This document shows positions 57,331-64,000 of a stretch of DNA of 64,000 nt, piece by piece. Made by a program: the position numbers and the translations under genes. How positions within the stretch are numbered: position 1 is the first letter of the stretch; every line of letters starts with the position of its first letter. The notes below the pieces were generated by a model, which saw nothing but the letters and a program-made list of their open reading frames with translations, was not told the DNA's origin and searched no databases. The stretch lies in NCBI GenBank assembly GCA_948567375.1, contig OX419761.1, positions 60,735,089-60,799,088 on the forward strand, given 5' to 3'. Source of the DNA: Lunularia cruciata (lineage: Eukaryota > Streptophyta > Marchantiopsida > Lunulariales > Lunulariaceae).

Positions 57331-58400
57331 CCCAAATGTCATGATTCGGCCATTGCAGCTCATGTCGGAGTGGACAAGACCTTGGATGCAATCAAGCGCC
57401 ATTACTATTGGCCCAAGATGAGCAACGACGTGATGGACTATGTGCGTAGCTTCCTACTTTGCCAACAGAACAAAGCTTCTAATCAAGCTCCTGCAGGGCT
57501 CCTTCAACCTCTCCCCACTCCTACCCAACGTTTGGAACAAGTGAGTATGGATCTCGTCTGTGAATTACCCAAGACCACCTCAGGGTTTGACTCCATTGTG
57601 GTCTTTGTGGACCGCTTAGCAAAATGATTCATGTACGCCCTACCACCAAGGAGGTGACCGCTCCACAACTAGCTCAATTATACTTAGATGCAGTCTTTGC
57701 TCACCATGGCTTGTCTAGAGTACTCATCACTGATAGAGGCACCCAATTCACCAGCTTGTTTTGGTGAACACTCTTTGGTTTCTTCAAAACCAAGCTGGCC
57801 ATGTCCACAGCTTACCACCTCCAAACAGATGGCCAAACCGAGTGGGCTAATCGCAAGATTGAAGACATGTTACGCGGCTTCACCTTAGAAGAGCAAGAGA
57901 GGTGGGACACCCTACTCCCATTGGTGGAATTTGCTTACAACAATTCAGTGAATGCATCCACCCAGGTCACTCCGTTCTTCCTCATGTATGGTGAGCATCC
58001 CTTCACACCTTCTAGCTTGATGAAGATCCGTCCAGTGGCTACCAAGGTTGATGCAGTCAACACATTTGTTTCTAGAATCCAACAAGGTGTGAAGAGCGCC
58101 AAGCACAGATTACAGATTGCACAAAATCGACAGAAGCAGTATGCTGATGCACACCGTCGGCACATGGAGTTCAATGTTGGGGATCAACTGTGGCTATTGA
58201 CAACCAACCTCACCTTAGTTGGACCTCGTAAGCTCAGACCTCGTTTTATTGGATCTTTCTTGATTCTTTGTCGTATTGGCGCTGTGGCTTATCACCATGA
58301 GCTACCACCACACATGAAGATCCATCTAGTGTTCCATGTCTCCCTACTATGCAGATATGCTCCCCGATCAGGCCAAGGTCATTCCACACCAAACATTTGA
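57331..58400 (+). pseudogene. pol: Chromovirus integrase, frameshifted
   Basis: A frameshift near 57330-57350 precedes the zinc-binding half (AAHVGVDKTLDAIKRHYYW, then SFLLCQQNK, where the first Cys of the CxxC pair is Phe). The core has VSMDLVCELPKT (first Asp). A stop at 57625 follows KFMYA's expected Trp or Arg. A second frame change comes before LITDRGTQFTS (second Asp). TDGQTEWANRKIEDML has the Glu. From 57801 on, 199 codons are open, including FAYNNSVNASTQVTPFFLM and the GPY/F-like tail (KLRPRFIGSFLILCRIGAV). Confidence 0.87.
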
Positions 58401-58409
58401 CCTTGTCCA

Positions 58410-58622
58410 ACACTCATTGATGGCACAGAAGAATATGAAGTGGAGCGGATTCTCCAAAAACGCATGCATGGTACTCACCACCCGCGGGTGGACTATCTAG
58501 TACAATGGAAAGGTAACCCCCTCTATGAAGCCACTTGGGAGCCCGCTGCCAATTTGGCACATGCACCTGTGTTGGTGCAAGCATTTGAGCAACAATTGCA
58601 CAACGAGGACGTTGTGTCTTAA
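58410..58622 (+). pseudogene. Chromodomain at the chromovirus C-terminus
   Basis: IDGTEEYEVERILQKR, then VDYLVQWKGNPLYEATWEP and NLAHAPVLVQAFEQQ. This is the chromodomain fold with aromatic-cage positions Tyr, Trp and Trp conserved. It binds methylated histone tails and directs integration into heterochromatin in this lineage (established for chromoviruses). It ends in TAA at 58620-58622, directly before the polypurine tract. Confidence 0.88.
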
Positions 58623-58635
58623 AAGGCGGGAGGTC
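58622..58635 (+). promoter_or_regulatory. Chromovirus polypurine tract
   Basis: aaaggcgggaggtc lies between the stop codon and the 3' LTR. The purine run ends two bases before the LTR. Confidence 0.75.
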
Positions 58636-59374
58636 TGTAATACCAAGAGCTAGCCACATGATCTAGATGTGAAATTTGGTTTGGTAACATCTAGAATGAT
58701 GTTATACATGATGGTCAAAATAGATCAAATAGAAGTATCACCAAAAGAGTACTTCTACTAATAAGGCAGAAACCAAAATAGACTTAAGAACCTTAGAACC
58801 AATAGCTAGACATATGATTTAAAGGTGAGAATTGGTTTGGTAACATCTGGAAGGATGTTACGCATGATGGACTAAACAGATCAAAAGAGATATCACCAAA
58901 AGGGAACTTCTACTAATAGAGTAGGAACCGAAATATGCCTGAAATCTTTGAGGGCAATTTTGGAGGCCTAAACGGATGAATTAGGCCTTGAAAATGTGCA
59001 GATTCCCCCCCCCCATCTAAGGGAAGTCTGGCCTTCCCTCCCCTTGCTTTGTCTCGTCGAGAGCTTTCCAACGGTACCTTACTCACGTGATTCTGAGATT
59101 CCTCCAGGAAGATTCCCTAAAAGATTCCCTCCGGTCAAAGCTTGTTTGACCAACCAGATAAGACCTAGACCAGACATGTCACCCATCCAACTAAGTAATC
59201 CAAGGGTGGAGCTTGCTGACATGTCACCTATATGTGTCCCTAATCCTATGGTGGAGCTTCCTTGGAGGAGATCCTCTTTGTCTATATAATAAAGAGAAGG
59301 TGCTCCCTTGGAGCATCGAATGTTTGAGTATGCAATCTGTGTTTTCTCTCTTCTCTTGTCCTCGGAGTATTACA
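58636..59374 (+). repeat. Chromovirus 3' LTR
   Basis: Matches 52775-53514 end to end, including the duplicated U3 unit and the TATA box (59282-59290). About 20 to 30 differences by eye, mainly transitions plus a length change in a C run near 59007-59016. Confidence 0.92.
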
Positions 59375-59534
59375 ACTTCCTTGATCAAAATTGCTTCACA
59401 TTAATATTGCATTGCACTCAGAAATGTAGAATACTACCAACACTACAATTCCTCTCAGATCTGTCAAGGCATTGCTCCAATTGGACTTCACTCAAGATCA
59501 AACACACAGAATGAAGATCAAGGCTACGGAATCC

Positions 59535-61432
59535 TATGACAACCTGACAAATATCACTTTTGTGGTAATCAAGTAAGTAAAGTTTGTTCCCATAGAGATA
59601 TGATTTAGAATTGGTCAAATACAAAGTCAAACAGTAACATGTAGTTCTTCTTGGGTTCTTCTTTAATCTCTCAAGTAGAAACTACACCCAAAAGAGAGTA
59701 ACAAGCTCACAATCTTGACAACTTGTCACAAATACACACACCCATAATAACAACATAACAAATTCTGTCCAAACAAATCTTGATTGTGATGATTTAGATT
59801 CTCCCAAAGACAGCACTTCACTGCAAAAACAACTTTGCCTCAAAATTATGTTCCACCCTTCCACTAAAGGCACAACTTCCTCAATCAAAATTGCTTCATA
59901 TCAACTCAAAGCTACACTCACAAACACAAAATACTACCAACATTACAATTCCTCTCAAATTTGTCAAGGCAATGCTTCAATAGCACTTCACTTAGGATCA
60001 AACAGACAGAATGTAGATCAAGGCTGTGGAATCCAACATCCAACAAGCACACTAACTTGCACTTCAAATTTCTCCACACACTCACAAACCCACATGTAGA
60101 GTTGATACTCAAAATTAAGCTCAAGCGACAAGCACTACTTCACACTACTTTGCTTTATCTATCTTCAGAAATATGAATTTTGAATAACATAAGATTACAA
60201 ATACTCCCCTTAAATAGTAAGCAATTGATAGTTATCTAACAACTATATCGTTCTACAACAACTCTTCCTACTTGCAAATCCAGAATGACAATGCATCTCT
60301 TCATATCCACCTCTTCAAATCTCAAAATTGTTACTACTCGGATCCGATGTCTACCTCTTCCTTGGCTTCCAAATCCAATGATCTTTTTATTACTTCTCCT
60401 TCTTTGGATATATTGTCAACTACCCAATCCTTCACTATTTCTACTACTTCTTCACTAGGAACTACAATTGAGGTCATGGGTACTCTTTCTAACTCTTTAT
60501 CTCCTGACCCACTCTTCTCTATGTCTCAAATGACAACTCCAAAGACACCTGAATTCCTACTTCTCTTACTTTGGGTCTAACTACCATCAATTCCTTTACT
60601 AATTCTATTTTGTCCTCATCAAGAATTTTAATTGAAAACATGGGGACACTATCTACGCCTTCAATTTGTAACTCAGTTTTCCATAATCATTCATGTAACT
60701 GACCCGAAGACATACTTACTGTTTGATTTTGCACTTTGGGTTCATTTACTACAACTATTTCTCTTCTAATTCTATCATATCTTCAATCAGAACTGAAATT
60801 GAAGTCATGGGTATCCTAACTTTCTCTTCTTTCTCTATCCTAACTATTTTAGATGCTTCAGATATTTGACCCGAAGACTCCTACATCCAATGTTTGACTA
60901 CCTCAAGTTGAATTATATTTTTCTTGAGGCAAAGTCTTTAGACCCAAAGTCATGCAAACCAGAAGTCCAAAGTCGTATAGACCTGCAGACACCAACCCAA
61001 AGACACTAAACTACTCTAAGCATCTACAACAAAAACTTCAAATGCTTGTAACTTATGCTACAGACCTCTAAACTCAACAACTTTGGTGGCAATCAAAAGC
61101 CCTGAACAAGATGCTTCCAACGAGATATAGCACATATGATTTGGAGATGTTGTTGAGATACAACCCCCACAAGAATCCTGACCTACAACTTCCCTTCCTC
61201 CTTCGGGTCTGCACTCCTTCAGCATCTAAGCCAAGTTTTTCCTCCTCTTACACAAACTAAGCTCCTTCAAGTTTGATCCAATCCAAGTCCTTCTTCCAAT
61301 ACAAAGTTGACTTCCTCAGGCCTAATCAAATCATAGGTTTCCATTCATTTCTTCTCCATTTGGTTTCAATTTGGTTTCAACAAGGCACTTCTTCTTCAAA
61401 AGTCATCCAAAATGAAAAATGTGTGTACCACA
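59535..61432 (-). mobile_element. Solo LTR of family L, short class (1.9 kb)
   Basis: Perfect 5-bp target duplication aatcc at 59530-59534 and 61433-61437, and the host LTR reads across (ctacggaatcc then aacatccaac). On minus it starts TGTGGTACACACATTTTTC and ends CAGGTTGTCATA. It is collinear with 1130-2995, confirming that the short class is a real LTR size and not a local deletion. Its ORF traces (60350-60700) are closed by stops. Confidence 0.9.
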
Positions 61433-62640
61433 AATCCAACATCCAACAAACACTCTAACTTTCACTTTGAAATTCTACATGTACTCACAAACACAATCAC
61501 AATGTTGATACTCAGAATTAAGCTACAGCGACGACACTGCTTCACAACACTTCACTTTATCTATTCTTAGACATTATGAGCATTGAACAACATATGATTG
61601 TGAATGTCACCTTTAGATAGGTAAAGCACTTCAGCAATTATCTAACAACTATACCGTCCTACAACAACTCTTCTAACCTGCAGATCTGAAATGACAATGC
61701 ACCTCTTCATATCTACCTCTTCAAAACTTTGTTACTACTCCAATCTGATGTTTACCTCTTCCTCGGCTTCCAAACCTGATCTTGAAGTAACCTTACATAC
61801 TCCTCTATCCTTGGGTCTATCTTCAACTACTAAATCCTTCACTATTTCTACTACATCTTCCCTCATCTCTCTGCAATTACACTAGTAGGTAATCTATCTA
61901 ACTCTTTATCTCTTGACCTGCTCTTCTCTAATATCTACAATGATAACTCCAAAGATATCTATACTCCTATCTCATCTACTTCAGGCTTTGCTCTTACATC
62001 CTTCCAGAGTTATCTATCTCTAACTTAACCAAATCTAATCTGATCGTGATTGTCTTCCACTTCCAATATCTTCCTATTTACATAAGTTTTGAGACTAATC
62101 AGCAAGGCATTCAAGTCTTTATCCTTTGCATTCTCCTCCTTGTCTCTTGCACCAACAACTTCAACTCGTGCAATTGTGTTTCTTCAATTCTCACATTGAC
62201 TTCTATACTTAGCATTGCATTCATCTTTGTGACGATCTCCTTCAATAGCTTGAGTCTCATCCTTCTCTCACGTTCTCAATTCTCCAGCCAATCTTCTTTA
62301 TACATTACCAATTTTGCCTCAATTTGGCTTTCACTGTCTCCTTCTCTTTTTGAACAATCTTTTCTTCTAGATTACAAAGTATCTCCCTTAATCCTTCTTC
62401 TTCTCTATATCTCACTGTCAACTCTCTTTGCTAGAGCTGCTTCTTCTCTTCTACATTCTCCATCACTCTATCAAGCTATTGCTCCTTCTCTGCTACTTGT
62501 GCCATAGCATGGATGATTTCTAATCGTGAATTAGCAAACTGTTATTACACGATTTCATACTCCGCTATCTATGTTTCTCTTTTTATAGCATTTTGCTCTA
62601 TTGCTCTCTCTCTATTCCCCACTTCCTTCTTTAAGTTTTC

Positions 62641-64000
62641 TGTGGTGCCCACATTTTTTGTTTTTTTCAAAATAAAGGAGAAGAAGTGTATAGAGAAGTC
62701 GGATTGCGCCTGTATGGCCAAAGAAGGCAAAGAAAATTGTCTTCGGGATGAAACCCAAAGTAAAGTGACTTTGGGTCATAAGGCAAAGTACTCGGAAATG
62801 CCGTGTCAGCATACAATACGAAGTAAATTGTCTTCGGCTCGGGGGGAGCTCAACCCGAGGCAAAGACAGTCTAACAACCTTTCGTCGGGGTGAGAAATTC
62901 AAGAAGGGGCCGTTTCAAAACTGGCGGCTCATACGCGCGAAGGTTGAGTGACAGTGACAGGTGCATGCCAGAGGTGTGATTTCTTGGTAGAAACTCGAAG
63001 TGACGGAAGATGAAGAAGTGCAACTCTATAAAAATCAAAACTGCAACGATGAAATGTCGAGCAATTTTCCTTTGTCGTTGAGGAGTCGTCTTGCAGGTGA
63101 TCGGGGAAAGGGAAATAGAGTTGGACTCGTGTTAATGCATAAGGGAGAAGTCGCAAGAGAGAAATCGAGAGACAGTAAGAAAGCAGAAGAGATGGGAGGA
63201 GGGAATGAGAACTCCGAATTTGCAGTGAGAAATCATGCGATTCGGAGATTAGATATAATAGCAAGGATCGAAGTCTTGAGCCGACTTCAGATCACTTTTT
63301 TGGCATGGAACTGGAATGTAAGTTTTCCAGGATTCATGACAAAAATCATTGAGAGTAAATGTCTCGATGGTCCTAAGGAAGAAGGGAAGAGAGGAAATCC
63401 GGCTCACTGGACAGAGTCGGATTGGAGACTCGTACTCAGGAAGGAGGCAGGCTCGGAGTAGGGAGTCACGTTCTTGGGGAAAGGAGAGATAGCCCAAGAA
63501 ACGCAGGAGGTGAGAGATGCCTTCTCGTCGAAGAGGACGAAGAATGGGTATAAAGTTGAGAGCTACAAAGACCCTGTGAGGAGAGGAATTGTGAGTGCAC
63601 TAATGGCCATCCTGAAGCCGGAGAGAACTACCTATGTGATGAAACACCAAGCGGTGTTCTTTCACAAGTTATTTGCAGGAGAACCGATCAATTGGGCAAG
63701 GTGCTTTCACGGAAGAACGAGGCAGATGGTGTGGAATCTGCGGGATAAGTCTGCTCCACACTACATCGTACCATTTGCAGCACATTTTTACCTCGGGTTA
63801 AATTTGCTCAATTTGGTGGAGCGCAATAGAATGGTGTCTCATTTCCATCCTGATTTGAGAAGAGAAGTCAACGCGGAGGAGCAGCAATACATTCTCCAAA
63901 TCTGGAGCACGGACGATTACTATGCAAAGACAGGGAAGAATGTGGAGGTCATTGAAAGTACCCCGACAAAGAAGAGAACTCGGCAAGCAGAAGCCGAAGA
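62641..64000 (+). mobile_element. Start of a plus-strand family L long LTR, cut by the window end
   Basis: TGTGGTGCCCACATTTTTTG begins at 62641 inside the minus-strand LTR. The sequence is collinear with 5894-7153 plus 15457 onward of the inner LTR, and of all copies is the closest to it. Target duplication cannot be checked because the right end is outside the window. Confidence 0.85.
63000..64000 (+). pseudogene. LTR-borne ORF, N-terminal 333 codons, one stop
   Basis: Best preserved N-terminal half of the ORF: one frame from the ATG at 63000 (MTEDEEVQLYKNQNCND) to the window end, with a single TAG at 63459. Conserved blocks are FLAWNWNVSFPGFMTKII, WTESDWRLVLRKE, YKVESYKDPVRRGIVSALMA, FFHKLFAGEPINWARCFH and YIVPFAAHFYLGLNLLNL. 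Then QYILQIWSTDDYYAKTGKN enters the Lys/Arg/Glu linker. It gives the uninterrupted version of the site where the G element inserted in the other copy. Enriched in Trp and Phe, it looks like a folded domain; family unknown. Confidence 0.65.

Larger units (their letters stand above)
52775..59374 (+). mobile_element. Chromovirus (Ty3/gypsy with chromodomain), full length
   Basis: 6.6 kb with both LTRs (740 and 739 bp), a tRNA-iMet primer site, gag, protease, RT, RNase H, integrase, chromodomain and polypurine tract. Target duplication acttt/acttc, with one change. It interrupts an LTR sequence that reads across the site (ggcacaact then tccttgatc). The LTRs differ by only a few percent by eye, mostly transitions, making it the youngest insertion here. 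Stops and at least three frameshifts still disable it. Confidence 0.93.
52434..62640 (-). mobile_element. Family L LTR, minus, split by a chromovirus and a short solo LTR, truncated
   Basis: Surviving pieces are 52434-52774, 59375-59534 and 61438-62640, and they are collinear with 41106 onward of the complete LTR. Its 3' end (TGTGATAACTTGG on plus) abuts gag at 52433. It is broken at 62640 by the plus-strand LTR. The third piece contains the TLEKS-less remains of the coiled-coil ORF (61750-62640, minus), heavily damaged. Total remaining length is about 1.7 kb. Confidence 0.78.

Overview
This window looks like repeat-rich intergenic DNA from a large land-plant nuclear genome. I find no single-copy host gene, no rRNA or tRNA gene and no CRISPR array. 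Almost everything with recognisable coding belongs to decayed LTR retrotransposons of the Ty3/gypsy superfamily, stacked inside one another. The families seen are an Athila/Tat-like lineage with a tRNA-Asp-type primer site, a chromodomain chromovirus, and an unusual gypsy element with a PHD finger and a cytosine-methyltransferase remnant. Together they suggest a non-angiosperm seed plant or fern, but the species call is inference and weak. Many premature stops sit where sister copies have CAG or CGA codons, as expected of methylated, silenced elements.

Three families account for the window. Family L is an Athila/Tat-like gypsy element with very long LTRs. The best complete long LTRs are 3.7 to 3.8 kb and carry their own ORF, originally about 880 codons, with a globular N-terminal half and a coiled-coil C-terminal half. 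A shorter LTR class of about 1.9 kb also occurs. Family G is a gypsy element of about 8.3 kb whose pol carries the first motifs of a DNMT3/DRM-like cytosine methyltransferase just before the reverse transcriptase, and a PHD finger after the integrase. Family C is one chromovirus of 6.6 kb, the youngest insertion, with both LTRs and a chromodomain.

Layout from left to right. 1-692 is the 3' end of a G element. 693-1129 and 3001-5450 are older DNA split by a short solo L LTR (1130-2995, minus, target duplication caaga). 5451-21282 is a four-level nest. A purine-rich repeat (3001-5450 and 21283 onward) received a long L LTR (5451-21282). That LTR received a second long L LTR (5894-17982), which received the G element (7154-15456). 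22373-23193 is a G gag scrap and 23194-26238 an L pol fragment. 26239-38193 is the most complete L element, with two structurally different LTRs. 38194-45911 is a minus-strand L LTR interrupted by a complete 3.8-kb solo LTR (41106-44910, target duplication atagc). 45912-47995 is a minus-strand L gag-pol fragment. 47996-52433 is the 5' LTR and gag of another plus-strand L element. 52434-62640 is a minus-strand L LTR hosting the chromovirus (52775-59374) and a short solo LTR (59535-61432, target duplication aatcc). 62641 to the window end is the start of one more plus-strand long L LTR.

No element looks able to move by itself: gag and pol frames all carry stops or frameshifts, and catalytic integrase residues are changed in the G and L copies. 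The two things most worth following up are the long ORF carried inside the family L LTRs, upstream of the conserved TATA-like box and so in U3, and the family G combination of methyltransferase remnant and PHD finger.
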